Notes under the pieces: generated by a model
Databases searched by the model: none
Told to the model about the DNA's origin: nothing
What the model saw: the letters and a program-made list of their open reading frames with translations, nothing else
DNA from: Gemmataceae bacterium
GTDB taxonomy: Bacteria > Planctomycetota > Planctomycetia > Gemmatales > Gemmataceae
DNA length: 64,000 nucleotides
Direction of reading: 5' to 3'
Assembly: GCA_019694755.1 (NCBI GenBank)
Contig: JAIBBI010000002.1
Location: 1 to 64,000, forward strand
Position numbers and translations under genes: made by a program
In this document: one piece after another, positions 1-8,586 of the stretch
How positions within the stretch are numbered: position 1 is the first letter of the stretch
How the letters are laid out: each line of letters begins with the position of its first letter

Positions 1-1074
1 GAAGCTCACGTCGCGGGTCAGCGTTTCCTTGCGCCCGTTGCTATCCCGTTCCAGTTTCAGGGTGTACACATAAGTCTCGCCGCGCTTCAGGTCGGGGGTG
101 ACGATCGACCGCTGACCGGTCGGCCACGTCTTGCCCTCGACAGTGAGCAGTGAGTTGCTCGGAACATTCACGTCGATGCGGGCGGTGCCGCCGCCGCCGG
201 CCGGCTCCGCAAAGTGGACGCGGGCGGTCTTGCCCGGCTCCAGCTCGACATCCTTGACGTCTTCGAGCACCTTGCCACCGCGCTCCACTTCCATGCGGAT
301 TTTGTACTGAGCCTTTTTACCCGTGAGCGGCGGCGAGCGGAACACGCGGACCGCGCCGGTGAGCGCGGAAAACTGATTCTGCACATACATCCGAGCGTCG
401 GCCGGGAGCGTGACCACGACAGTGGCCTGGTCCGGCGGCGTCATCGCGTCACTGGTCGTCGGCGGGGGGCCGACCGGGAGTTGATTCGGCACGGTGCCCG
501 GCATCGGAGCCGAGACTGTGCCGGGAGTCGCGCCGAACGGCTGGGGGGTGAACGGCTGCATGCCGTAAGGTTGGGTCGCATACGGCTGCATGCCGTACTG
601 CTGCCCGGCCATTCCGTCGACCATCGGCATCGAGCCCATCATGGGCGAGCCCATGCCGTAGCCCGGCATCGCGCTCAGGTTCACGTCGTAGCTCGAGACC
701 AGCGTGCCGCCGTAACAGCCGCCCATGCAGCCCATACAGCTCATCGGCATCCCGCCCATGCACCCCATGCAGCCCATGCAACTCGAGCCGTAGCAGCCCA
801 TGCATCCCATGCAACCGCCGTTACAACCTCCGTTGCATCCCTGGCATCCGCCGAAGCTGAACAAGTTGCCAAAGAAGCTCCGGATTCCGAGGAACCCGCT
901 TCCCGAGCAGCCGTTGCAGCCCATGCAGGAATTGCCCATGCATGAGTAGCCGGCACAGCCGCCCATGCAGCCGGCGCAACCCTGATTTCGTGATTCCCCG
1001 CGATGGAACAGGCCGCCGAACGCCGGGGCGGGGGTCCCGGTCGACAAGACGGCAGCAACGACAACACTGTACAT
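1..1074 (-). CDS. Cys-rich secreted protein with two TIGR03000-like domains (C-terminus off window)
   Basis: The frame is open from the ATG at 1074 (AGGAGA upstream) to the left edge: 358 residues with no stop. Residues about 1-20 look like a weak signal peptide. Residues about 33-125 hold 19 cysteines, many in overlapping Cys-Met-Gly-Cys units, followed by a Gly/Met/Gln/Pro-rich linker. Two domains follow, at about 215-285 and 298-358, with the pattern of the planctomycete TIGR03000 family: a 'VVVTLPADA' or 'IDVNVPSNS' strand, then 'R.I.TPDLKRGETYVYTL'. The function of TIGR03000 is unknown; I infer a surface or cell-envelope role. No partner gene is visible. Domain assignment is by eye. Confidence 0.8.
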   Translation of the reverse strand, partial: MYSVVVAAVLSTGTPAPAFGGLFHRGESRNQGCAGCMGGCAGYSCMGNSCMGCNGCSGSGFLGIRSFFGNLFSFGGCQGCNGGCNGGCMGCMGCYGSSCMGCMGCMGGMPMSCMGCMGGCYGGTLVSSYDVNLSAMPGYGMGSPMMGSMPMVDGMAGQQYGMQPYATQPYGMQPFTPQPFGATPGTVSAPMPGTVPNQLPVGPPPTTSDAMTPPDQATVVVTLPADARMYVQNQFSALTGAVRVFRSPPLTGKKAQYKIRMEVERGGKVLEDVKDVELEPGKTARVHFAEPAGGGGTARIDVNVPSNSLLTVEGKTWPTGQRSIVTPDLKRGETYVYTLKLERDSNGRKETLTRDVSF

Positions 1075-1383
1075 GACTTCTCCTTCGCGGGAGCCGATTG
1101 TGGGCGTGACGCTATCCAGTTAAGCCGGGAAAGAGATCCGGTTGAAGGTGACCTTGCGGGTCGGGCAAGAGTTTTCTGCGCGGGCCGAAGAGAGAATCGC
1201 CAGGGTTTACCACACCCGCAGGGTTTACCTGCCAGGCGTTCCAGGAACGCCCGTCGCAACCCCACCGGCAGGCCGGCCGGTCGTGCGGCGCGTGCGGGCT
1301 GTTCGGCGGACTCCGGAGGCCGGGTGCCGTCGCATCCCGCCTCCCGCACGCGGTATAATGCCCGGGCACCCGGAGTCGACCCG
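1075..1383. other. Divergent intergenic region with palindrome and direct repeats
   Basis: This 309-bp stretch separates two divergent genes and has no convincing ORF of its own. It holds an 11-bp direct repeat, cagggtttacc, at 1201-1211 and 1219-1229, and a near-perfect palindrome, GGCGTTCC-A-GGAACGCC, at 1235-1251. Both could be regulator sites; this is inference. Confidence 0.5.
1354..1359 (+). promoter_or_regulatory. -10 box (TATAAT) of the S41 peptidase gene
   Basis: A perfect TATAAT lies 24 bp before the start codon and is followed by a GGAG at 1372-1375, eight bases before the ATG. No good -35 is seen at the expected spacing, so the promoter may need an activator or be an extended -10 type. 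Confidence 0.4.
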
Positions 1384-2739
1384 ATGAATCGCTGGAACCT
1401 CGCCTGGCTGATCGGAATTCCCGCAGCCGTCATATTCGGCCTGACGGTGTCATTCTCCGCGCCCGTCAGCCGGGAGCACGAGCAGGACTACGAGTTGATC
1501 CGCCTCATCGCCGAGGTCCTCAACGAAGTCGACCATACCTATGTCCGCGAGCTGAACCCCGACCAGCGGCGTCAACTCGTCGAGAACATGGTCACGGCGG
1601 GGCTGGAGCAACTCGATCCCCACAGCACCTACTTCAACGAGCGCGAATACAAGTCGTTCGGCCGGAAAAGCAAAGGCAAGTTCGGCGGCGTCGGCGTGCA
1701 GGTGACCATGGACCGCCGAGCCGGCGCGCTGCTCGTCAGCAGCCCCATGGTCGGAACTCCCGCGTACGAGGCCGGTATCCAGCCCGGCGATATGATCGTG
1801 AAGGTGAACGGTGTCCCGCTCGATCACAAGCGATCGACCGAAGCCGTCGAGCTGATCCTGGGCGAACCCGGCACACCGGTGACTCTCAGCGTCGTCCACG
1901 AAGGCGAGTCGGTCCCTGTCGACATTACCATGAACCGCGCGGTGATCGAGGTGCCGACGATCCTGGGCGACCTGCGCCGGCCCGAAGACCCGAAGCAATG
2001 GGATCTGATGTACGACAAGGAAAAGAAGATCGGGTACATCCGCATCGTCGAGTTCGATGAGCCTACCGCGGCCGAGTTCCGCAAGGCCGTGGCCGACCTG
2101 GAAGCCGAGGGGGCTCGCGGCCTGGTGATCGACGTCCGCGGCAACCCCGGCGGGCTGCTCACGGCCGCCGTCGAAGTCGTCGACACGTTCGTGTCCGAAG
2201 GGACCATTGTCAGCACGAAGAACCGCCGGCCCTCGCAGAACCGGAACTTCTCCGCCGTCGCCGACAACGACTTGATGGTCGGCAAGCCAATCGCCATCCT
2301 CGTCGACCGCTACAGCGCGAGTGCGTCGGAAATTGTGTCGTCTGCGTTGCAGGATCATGGCCGGGCAGTGGTGGTCGGTGAGCGGAGCTATGGCAAAGGC
2401 ACGGTGCAGAACGTCCACCCGATCGAAGACGGCAAGTCGGCCCTGAAGCTCACTATCGCCAGCTACTGGCGACCGAGCAATAAGAACATCCATCGCTTCC
2501 CCGAGGCGCAGGAAAGCGACGATTGGGGCGTCCGCCCGACCAAGGGCTATGAAGTGACACTGAACGACGACGAGCGCAAGGCCTGGCTCGAGGGCCGGCG
2601 GGCCCGCGACATCGTGCCGGGTAAGAGCGGCGCGATGCCGGACAAACTCCGCGCCCGAGTCGAAGGCCCGTTTATCGACAAGGCGCTGGACGTAGCCCTG
2701 AAGTACGTCCGCGAGGCCGCCGAAGGCAAAGCGAAGTAG
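1384..2739 (+). CDS. S41 family C-terminal processing peptidase
   Basis: A 451-residue Ctp/Prc-type serine protease with a Ser-Lys dyad, likely anchored or secreted. Residues about 8-26 form a hydrophobic signal or anchor segment. A PDZ domain spans roughly 100-185 ('FGGVGVQVT', 'AGIQPGDMIVKVNG'). The peptidase core follows, with 'GLVIDVRGNPGG', nucleophile Ser313 in 'YSASASEI' and Lys338 in 'SYGKGTVQ'; the 25-residue spacing matches Escherichia coli Prc (S430/K455). The ATG at 1384 is preferred over longer upstream starts because it follows a TATAAT and GGAG and gives the signal segment. Such proteases trim C-termini of envelope proteins; the substrate here is unknown. Confidence 0.93.
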   Translation: MNRWNLAWLIGIPAAVIFGLTVSFSAPVSREHEQDYELIRLIAEVLNEVDHTYVRELNPDQRRQLVENMVTAGLEQLDPHSTYFNEREYKSFGRKSKGKFGGVGVQVTMDRRAGALLVSSPMVGTPAYEAGIQPGDMIVKVNGVPLDHKRSTEAVELILGEPGTPVTLSVVHEGESVPVDITMNRAVIEVPTILGDLRRPEDPKQWDLMYDKEKKIGYIRIVEFDEPTAAEFRKAVADLEAEGARGLVIDVRGNPGGLLTAAVEVVDTFVSEGTIVSTKNRRPSQNRNFSAVADNDLMVGKPIAILVDRYSASASEIVSSALQDHGRAVVVGERSYGKGTVQNVHPIEDGKSALKLTIASYWRPSNKNIHRFPEAQESDDWGVRPTKGYEVTLNDDERKAWLEGRRARDIVPGKSGAMPDKLRARVEGPFIDKALDVALKYVREAAEGKAK

Positions 2740-2908
2740 CCGCAACTTCTAATTCCAACAACACTTTACGGCCGCTCGTGCTGGCTGGTCGCCGACGGGA
2801 TTCGTGCCCGGCGATCCGGCTTGTCACGTCAGGAAGGCTCGGGTATTGCCCCGTTTGCGGTGCCGCCTGCGATCGGCACATCGGAGATGCGAACGAGGAA
2901 CCCCCGCC

Positions 2909-3646
2909 ATGTCGAAATTCAGAATGCGTGCGTGTGCCCTGGTGCTGGCCCTGACACTCGGCGGCATCGTCGTGTGTGCCCACGATCAGCCGCGCGAGCA
3001 GGGGGCCGCGGCCAAGCGCGACTGCCCGGTCGGCACCGCCGAGCGCGTCCAGTGCCCGGGCCAGATGGAAGAGCCGGCCCCGTGCCCGTTCGACCAACCG
3101 ACCCGCTGCCCACTGGCCGACGTCACGCCCTGCCCCGAAGAGCCGAACGTCATCGTGCCGATTGTCCTGATCGAGGAGCCGAAGGTCGTTCCGGTGCCGC
3201 CCTCGCCGGTCGTCCCCGTACCCGTGACTCCAATTGTGCCGATCAACAAGCCGGCCGTCGCGCCGACGCCAGCGACCCCGTCGGTGATGCCGTACCGGGT
3301 GCGCATGGAGATGGTGGGCGGCGTCACGCAGATCGAACTCGTCCGCGGCGACGAACTCGCGCTGCGAGTGCAGTGCGACCGGGCCGACGTGCAAATGCCC
3401 TCGGGCGGCGTGCAGGCCATCGGCAAAGTGTGCGTGAGTGCGCCGGGCATCGACGTGCGGTGCAACCGTTTGTGGATCAGCTGGCAGACCGGCGAGATCG
3501 CGATGGAGGGCCAGGTCCGCATCATGTGCCAGACCGGCCAGCAGCGGACGGAAATGTCGGCCGAGTCGGTCCAGTGCCGGCTGAGCGCGGTCGGCGCGGG
3601 CCTCGACTTCTCGCAGCGGGCGGCCGGCAAGCCGGTCAACGAGTAA
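2909..3646 (+). CDS. Secreted Cys/Pro-rich protein with LptA/OstA-like C-terminal half
   Basis: 245 residues, ATG at 2909 with GAGGAA upstream. Residues 1-24 are a clear signal peptide ending near 'VCAHD'. Residues about 35-90 hold spaced cysteines ('DCPVG', 'QCPG', 'PCPFD', 'RCPLAD', 'PCPEE'), followed by a Val/Pro-rich linker to about 130. The C-terminal part alternates short strands ('LALRVQCDRADVQMPSGG', 'QAIGKVCVSAPGIDVRCN', 'GEIAMEGQVRIMCQ') in a way that recalls the OstA/LptA beta-jellyroll. That fold is inference from pattern only. It lies downstream of the S41 protease on the same strand, 169 bp away. Confidence 0.8.
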   Translation: MSKFRMRACALVLALTLGGIVVCAHDQPREQGAAAKRDCPVGTAERVQCPGQMEEPAPCPFDQPTRCPLADVTPCPEEPNVIVPIVLIEEPKVVPVPPSPVVPVPVTPIVPINKPAVAPTPATPSVMPYRVRMEMVGGVTQIELVRGDELALRVQCDRADVQMPSGGVQAIGKVCVSAPGIDVRCNRLWISWQTGEIAMEGQVRIMCQTGQQRTEMSAESVQCRLSAVGAGLDFSQRAAGKPVNE

Positions 3647-3668
3647 GCGGCCGAACCTGATTCAACCG

Positions 3669-3718
3669 ACGCGGCGCGGCGCTCGTCTCAGCCCGAGACG
3701 AGGACCGCGCCGCGTTTT
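3669..3718. terminator. Bidirectional hairpin terminator between convergent genes
   Basis: Two stacked stems, ACGCGGCGCGG/CCGCGCCGCGT and CTCGTCTC/GAGACGAG, separated by a 2x2 internal loop and followed by TTTT on the plus strand. The stop codon of the minus-strand phosphatase gene (3690-3688) lies inside the hairpin. Confidence 0.75.
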
Positions 3719-4956
3719 CGCTGCGCGGTGTGGCACGCGTCCATGATCCGGCCATTCTCATCGAGCGCGAGATGGAACCGGTCGTCGCCTTGAAGGCGAT
3801 GGATCGAGACTTGATAATCCCGGCCCACGACGGCCATGTGCGGCATCTTTTCCGGCTTGCCTGGCGTCCTCAGCCGGCCCCACGATCCGTCGCCCAGATA
3901 CACCACGCCGTTGTCGTGGGCGTGGCCGCCGAGCAGCGCCTTGGTCCGCTTGAACGTATGGTCATGGTGTTCCAGCACGACCGGCACGCGGTACTTCTCG
4001 TAGAGCGGCACCCAGTGTTTCCGCTGCTCCTCACCCGTACCGGTCTTGTTAATCACGGTCGGGTCCATCTTGCGAAACGACGGATAGGCCGGGACGTGGC
4101 CGGCGACGATGACGTGCGGCCGCTCGACGCGGGCCCGCAGCGTCTGCTCCAGCCAGTCGGTCTGCTCGCCCGCGATCTTGCTCGTGTGTCCGGTGTCGAG
4201 CATCACCAGGCTGAGGTAATCGCCGAAGTCGAGGCAGTTGTAGCCAACCTCGGGGAACAGCCCGTCGAAGAGTGCATAGAAGAACGGGGCCTTGGAGCGC
4301 GGCTTGCCGTAGCCGCCGTCCACCTCGTGATTGCCAAGACAGGCGATGAGCGGGATCAGCCGGCCGTCGCGGGTGATCATGTGCCGGGAGTATTGGCGGA
4401 GAAACGCCAGGCTGACCTCGACCGACCGGCCGTTGTCGTACCCGAGGTCGCCGCCGATGAAGCAGAACGCGGGGTCCTGCTTCGCCGCGGAGATGTTGTT
4501 GGCGACGGCATGGGCGTTGATGCCGACATCGCCGCCGGTGACGAACTGGATCGCGTTCGTCGCCTTCGCCGGCATGGTCTTGAACTTCCAGGTCGGCGAC
4601 GACTTGCCGATCTTGAACCGGTACTCGGACCCCGGCGTGAGATCGGTCAGCTCGCAGCGGAAAATCTGGAGGTCGGTAAGCGGGTACGGCCGGGTTGAGG
4701 TCAGGGCCCCGTCGAATTCCTCGTCTCCGGCCTCGGCATAGTAGACGTTGGTGTCGGCCGTCTCGCCCTTGGCGCCGACCCACTGGATCACCATTGTCGT
4801 GGTCGGATCGCGGTGCCAGGTGAGGAAGAGCGTCGCCGGCTGGAAGGCGGCATCCTCGACGTGCTTGGCGGGCTCGGGACCCTTGTCCTGCCCGAGAACA
4901 TGGGCCGCCGAAAGGCCGAGCATCGATGTGCCGAGAAACGCGCGGCGCGAGAACAT
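3688..4956 (-). CDS. Tat-exported purple-acid-phosphatase-like metallophosphoesterase
   Basis: 422 residues. The ATG at 4956 has GGAG eight bases upstream and starts a twin-arginine signal ('SRRAFLGTSMLGLSAA'). An N-terminal fibronectin-like domain ('TTTMVIQWVG', 'LTDLTPGSEYRFKIG') precedes the calcineurin-like core with 'GGDVG', 'FIGGDLGYDNG', 'CLGNHEVDGG', 'VAGHVPAY' and 'LEHHDHTFKR', which supply the usual dinuclear-metal ligands. The domain order matches purple acid phosphatase-like enzymes. The substrate is unknown; a phosphate-ester hydrolase outside the cytoplasm is the best reading. It is convergent with the preceding secreted protein gene. Confidence 0.88.
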   Translation of the reverse strand: MFSRRAFLGTSMLGLSAAHVLGQDKGPEPAKHVEDAAFQPATLFLTWHRDPTTTMVIQWVGAKGETADTNVYYAEAGDEEFDGALTSTRPYPLTDLQIFRCELTDLTPGSEYRFKIGKSSPTWKFKTMPAKATNAIQFVTGGDVGINAHAVANNISAAKQDPAFCFIGGDLGYDNGRSVEVSLAFLRQYSRHMITRDGRLIPLIACLGNHEVDGGYGKPRSKAPFFYALFDGLFPEVGYNCLDFGDYLSLVMLDTGHTSKIAGEQTDWLEQTLRARVERPHVIVAGHVPAYPSFRKMDPTVINKTGTGEEQRKHWVPLYEKYRVPVVLEHHDHTFKRTKALLGGHAHDNGVVYLGDGSWGRLRTPGKPEKMPHMAVVGRDYQVSIHRLQGDDRFHLALDENGRIMDACHTAQRKRGAVLVSG

Positions 4957-5109
4957 GAGACGTGCTCCGGACACGGTGGGATAACCGTATTGTCCGGCAT
5001 CGACGGCCGCAGGTCGAATGAAAGCAGCATGAAATTCCGACGCCCGGGGCCACGCCGGTCCGGTCGTGCGGGGTATCATGCCGGCCGGGGGCGTGATATC
5101 ATTTCATCA

Positions 5110-5433
5110 ATGAGTGTCTCGATTCCCGTGAATACGACTATGCAGCCGAACAGCCCGTTTGATCCGATGAAGCCCGCCTACGATCGCCTTCGGGCGCTGG
5201 GCGTACTTCGACTCGCGCTGTTCGGGTCGGCCGTCCGCGGCGAACTGACACCTGCCAGTGATATCGATGTTCTGATTCGACTCGGCAACGTGACCTTCGA
5301 CCGGTACTTCGGGGTCAAAGAATCACTCGAGGGCGCGTTTGGCCGGAGAGTCGACCTCGTAATGGAAAACACAATCAAGCCGCAACTGCGTGACCGAATC
5401 CTGGCGGAGGCCATCGATGCCCCGGGATTCTGA
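5110..5433 (+). CDS. MNT-type nucleotidyltransferase domain protein
   Basis: 107 residues with the minimal nucleotidyltransferase signature: 'LALFGSAVRGE' (GSxxR) followed by 'SDIDVLI' (DxD) and a later 'RVDLVME' third acidic position. Such proteins usually pair with a HEPN protein as a toxin-antitoxin module in which the MNT protein AMPylates HEPN. No HEPN-like ORF follows within 500 bp, so this looks like an orphan. The ATG at 5110 is the longest; a start at 'MQPNSP' or 'MKPAYD' would also keep the whole domain. Confidence 0.8.
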   Translation: MSVSIPVNTTMQPNSPFDPMKPAYDRLRALGVLRLALFGSAVRGELTPASDIDVLIRLGNVTFDRYFGVKESLEGAFGRRVDLVMENTIKPQLRDRILAEAIDAPGF

Positions 5434-5511
5434 CCCAGTTTAGTAAGTCACAATTCCACATTGTCCGATTCGAAGTCCTGTCGCCGCGCAACGCGAACGT
5501 TGCGAGTAAAT

Positions 5512-5934
5512 TCACCTTTTGCGAAAGCTTCGGCGTGCTTCCTGATGCAATGGTTGGCGGCAATCGGCGATGAGGCGCCGAAGTTCAGACAAATCCAGTT
5601 CCGAAAGCCGACACTCCCAAAGACCCATGCACCCATCAACCACTCGGGGTGACAACCACCGGACGATTTCAGGCCACATCGAGCGGGGACCGTCGAACAG
5701 ATGCTCGTAGAATGCTACCCCGGCAGCATTCCACATCTGTTTGGCTTTTTGTTCGAAGCACCACTCGGCAAAGCCATAGATCATCCGCAAGGATTCCGTG
5801 TCACATGAGTGATGAGCCTCGCGGACACGAGGAAGTAGTTCAAAGAAGGCCATGTAAATGGTGAAGTCGTCCCGCTGCGCGTCATCACGCAGTTCCGGGA
5901 AGAAGTTCAACACCTTTCGCCGCCAGCTCGCCAA
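5512..5934 (-). CDS. DUF7674-like hypothetical protein
   Basis: About 140 residues. I recognise the pattern of the DUF7674 family: 'FFPELRDD', 'REAHHSCDTESLRMIYGFAEWC', 'NAAGVAFYEHLFD' and 'LSPRVVDGCMGLWECRL'. Function unknown; similar proteins are often encoded near polymorphic-toxin or accessory genes. The start is uncertain. An in-frame TGA lies two codons before the TTG at 5934, so translation must begin at this TTG or at a GTG seven codons downstream. The absence of an ATG may mean a slightly truncated 5' end. Confidence 0.65.
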   Translation of the reverse strand: MASWRRKVLNFFPELRDDAQRDDFTIYMAFFELLPRVREAHHSCDTESLRMIYGFAEWCFEQKAKQMWNAAGVAFYEHLFDGPRSMWPEIVRWLSPRVVDGCMGLWECRLSELDLSELRRLIADCRQPLHQEARRSFRKR

Positions 5935-5978
5935 ACCTCAGTCACCTGTCGACGCCGTCCTCTATTGTGCGGCCCCGA

Positions 5979-7244
5979 CTACCCGATCCGTTCCGGCAGC
6001 AGCAGCCTTGCCGGGTTCTGGATGTGGCGGATCAAGGCGTTGCCGAAGACCGCGCCGACCGCCCCGTCGACGACCCGGTGGTCGAACGACAGCGAGATGT
6101 AAATCATGTCAGCGGCCTTGATCTGACCGGCGGCGTCGAAGACGGGCCGCTTGACCGCCTTGCCGATGCCGAGGATGCCGACTTCGGGGTGGTTGATGAT
6201 CGGCGTGGCGATCAGGCCGCCGATCCCGCCGATACTCGTAATAGTGAACGTCCCGCCGCGGAGGTCGGAGAGGCGTGACCGGCCCGCGCGGGCGTCGGCA
6301 CTCACGCGGTCGATCTCGCGGGCGATCGTGGCGATGTCCTTGCGGTCGGCCTCGTGGATGACCGGCACGATCAGGCCAGACGGCGTCGCGGTCGCGATGC
6401 CGATGTTGTATTCGTTGTGCATGACGATCTCGCCGGCCGCCTCGTCGAGCGTGGCATTGGCGATCGGCACTTCCTTCAGCGCGAGCACGACGGCCTTCAC
6501 GAAGAACGGCAGGTACGTGAGCTTCACCCCGGCCGCCTCGAACGGCTCGCGGAGCGACGCCCGCAGCTTGACCAGCTCGCTGATGTCGCACTCGTCCACA
6601 TAAGTGAAGTGGGGGATGGCGTTCTTCGACTTCACCATCTGCTCGGCGATCTTGCGGCGCAGGCCGGCGAGCTTGAACTTCGTGCCCGCGACGCCAGTGT
6701 GAAGGGCCGACGCGGCGGCCGCGGCCGGCTTCTCTTTGATCCGGTTCGTGGCGGGCGCGGCAACGTGCAGATCTTCGAGAAGAACCCGGCCGCTCGGCCC
6801 GGAACCGCGGACCCCGGCCAGATCGATACCCAGCTTGCGGGCCAGGTGCCGGACCGAGGGCGACGCTTTCACCGGCTCGACACGCATGGAGCCGTTGGTC
6901 GCCTTGGCGGGCGCGCCGGCCGCCGCAGCGACAGGTGACTTGATCGGCAGCGTCTCCTCGGCCGCGACCTTCACCGGCGGCGGCGGAGCGGGAATCTCCT
7001 CGGCGACCGCGCCCGAGGGGTTGTAGCTGAGCACATGATCGCCGACCTTGACCGTGTCGCCGACCTGAGCCTGCAGACTGACGACGGAGCCGGCGAATGC
7101 CGCCGGCACCTCCATAGTCGCCTTGTCGGTCAGCACTTCCATGAGCCCCTGGCCCGGCCGGACGGAGTCGCCCGCCGCGACCAGCCATTTCACAAGCTCG
7201 GCTTCGTAAACCCCTTCGCCGAGCTGGGGAAGCTTAAATTCCAC
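5979..7244 (-). CDS. 2-oxoacid dehydrogenase E2 (dihydrolipoamide acyltransferase)
   Basis: 421 residues from a GTG at 7244 with GGAG seven bases upstream; this start gives the canonical 'EFKLPQLGEGVYEAEL'. The lipoyl domain (1-80) carries the lipoylated Lys in 'TDKATMEVPA'. After an Ala/Pro linker comes a peripheral-subunit-binding domain ('PSVRHLARKLGIDL', 'GPSGRVLLEDL'), then the catalytic acyltransferase domain ending with 'DHRVVDGA'. It acts in the cytoplasmic pyruvate or branched-chain 2-oxoacid dehydrogenase complex with the E1 genes at 7489-10146; no E3 gene is present here. The substrate class cannot be fixed from sequence by eye. Confidence 0.93.
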   Translation of the reverse strand: MEFKLPQLGEGVYEAELVKWLVAAGDSVRPGQGLMEVLTDKATMEVPAAFAGSVVSLQAQVGDTVKVGDHVLSYNPSGAVAEEIPAPPPPVKVAAEETLPIKSPVAAAAGAPAKATNGSMRVEPVKASPSVRHLARKLGIDLAGVRGSGPSGRVLLEDLHVAAPATNRIKEKPAAAAASALHTGVAGTKFKLAGLRRKIAEQMVKSKNAIPHFTYVDECDISELVKLRASLREPFEAAGVKLTYLPFFVKAVVLALKEVPIANATLDEAAGEIVMHNEYNIGIATATPSGLIVPVIHEADRKDIATIAREIDRVSADARAGRSRLSDLRGGTFTITSIGGIGGLIATPIINHPEVGILGIGKAVKRPVFDAAGQIKAADMIYISLSFDHRVVDGAVGAVFGNALIRHIQNPARLLLPERIG

Positions 7245-7488
7245 TTCGCGTCTCCGGAATGGCCCACAGGGCAGCGCCCCACAGACTGCGTAACACGGCC
7301 AAGCCACGGTCAGGCGGGAACGGGTCGAGTCATCAGAAGCGCATTGTTAATCCGACTTTTCGCGGCTACCGCTTGCTGTTAGTTTATGACCTGAAAGCAC
7401 CGAAATGCCGACAGATCTGGTGCCGGGCCCGGAATGAAGCGGCTTAGGTTTGGGGGTGAATACTCGGGGCATTGATGGGCCATTCTCC

Positions 7489-8550
7489 TCATGCCGCCTC
7501 GGTGGCCGCGTCGCGCATCGCCACCAGTACGTCGGCGAGTTGGGGCACCTCGTTGGTCTCGTACGCCTGATTCAGTCCGATCCCGGGCACGTGCTTGCCG
7601 AACAGCACCCGCGGCTTGGCGATCAGGTCGTAGAAGAGTTCTTCGATCACCCTGCGCAGCAGGTGCTCGCCGAAATTGGTCACCTCGGTGTCCTCATTCA
7701 CGACGAGGAACCGGCCCGTCTTCAAGATGCTGTCGCGGATCAGCGGCCAGTCGTACGGGAACAGGCTGCGCAGGTCGATCACGTCGAACGTCAGCCCCTG
7801 CTCGGCGGCCAGTTGGTCGGCCGCCTGCGTACAGAGCGGCAACATCCGGCCGTAGCTGACCACCGTGGCGTGCGTGCCCTCGCGGACGCGGTTGCCCTGA
7901 CCCAGCGGTACGAAGTACGGCTTCACGTCGGGCCATTTCGGGGTCCAGGCCGCGCGGGCCGCACCGACCGGTGCGTCGATCATCTCCTTCAACTCGTCTT
8001 CGTTCTCGGGCTCCCCGGGGATCTGCTGCTCGCCGCGGACGCGGAGCAGCGCCTTGGGCAGCAGTACCATGACCGGGTTCGGGTCGAGAATGGCCGAGAG
8101 CATCAGGCCGTAGGCGTCGAGCGCTGTCGACGGCATGACGATCTTCCAGCCGGCCAGGCGCGTCGCCCAACCTTCGAAAGAGTGCGAGTGATACAGACTG
8201 CCGCGGATGCCGCTGCCCGAAGGGGTCATCAGCACGATGGGCATGGGGAACTGGCCCGCACCGCTCCAGCGCTGGTTGCCGGCGACCTTCATCAGGTCGA
8301 TGATGTTGAACCCGTAGTCGCAGAACTGGATCTCGCAGACCGGCCGGCCCCCGGCGTAAGCGATGCCCATGGCCGTGCCGATGATTCCGCGCTCATCGAG
8401 CGGCGAGTTCCACGCCGTCTTGAGCCCCTGCGTGGCGGTAAACACCCCACCCAGCGGCGGCCCGACATCTTCGCCGAACACATCGGTCACGCCCAGATGC
8501 TCCTCCCCGTAGTGGAGAGCGAGGCGGACAGCCTGAACGAGAGTAGCCAT
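7489..8550 (-). CDS. 2-oxoacid dehydrogenase E1 component, beta subunit
   Basis: 353 residues. Transketolase-like pyrimidine-binding domain ('DVFGEDVGPPLGGVFTAT', 'GTAMGIAYAGGRPVCEIQF') and C-terminal transketolase domain ('VVSYGRMLPLC', 'DVIDLRSLFPYDW'). With the alpha subunit it forms the thiamine-diphosphate E1 that decarboxylates a 2-oxoacid and acylates the lipoyl group of E2. The start ATG at 8550 has no Shine-Dalgarno: directly upstream is the AT-rich repeat bordering the four-helix-bundle gene. A 244-bp gap separates it from E2, with nothing recognisable in it. Confidence 0.93.
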   Translation of the reverse strand: MATLVQAVRLALHYGEEHLGVTDVFGEDVGPPLGGVFTATQGLKTAWNSPLDERGIIGTAMGIAYAGGRPVCEIQFCDYGFNIIDLMKVAGNQRWSGAGQFPMPIVLMTPSGSGIRGSLYHSHSFEGWATRLAGWKIVMPSTALDAYGLMLSAILDPNPVMVLLPKALLRVRGEQQIPGEPENEDELKEMIDAPVGAARAAWTPKWPDVKPYFVPLGQGNRVREGTHATVVSYGRMLPLCTQAADQLAAEQGLTFDVIDLRSLFPYDWPLIRDSILKTGRFLVVNEDTEVTNFGEHLLRRVIEELFYDLIAKPRVLFGKHVPGIGLNQAYETNEVPQLADVLVAMRDAATEAA

Positions 8551-8552
8551 AG

Positions 8553-8586
8553 AGTTAAAAGTTCAAAGTGAAAAGTTCAAAGTTAA
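8553..8586. repeat. Left repeat of the four-helix-bundle cassette
   Basis: An AT-rich stretch unlike the surroundings, built of a 14-mer (aaaagttcaaagtg) repeated in tandem with one change. It is an imperfect inverted copy of 9033-9066. The stop codon of the four-helix-bundle gene (8585-8583) lies inside it and the E1-beta start is 3 bp beyond it. Confidence 0.75.

Noticed and set aside
449-814. Short 'MHGMHG' type repeat frame on the minus strand
   Set aside because: It is the out-of-phase reading of the Cys-Met-Gly repeats; the phase that stays open to the window edge and contains the TIGR03000 domains is the real one.
7245-7488. 244-bp gap checked for a tRNA or small gene
   Set aside because: No cloverleaf, T-loop consensus or ORF with a ribosome site could be made out.
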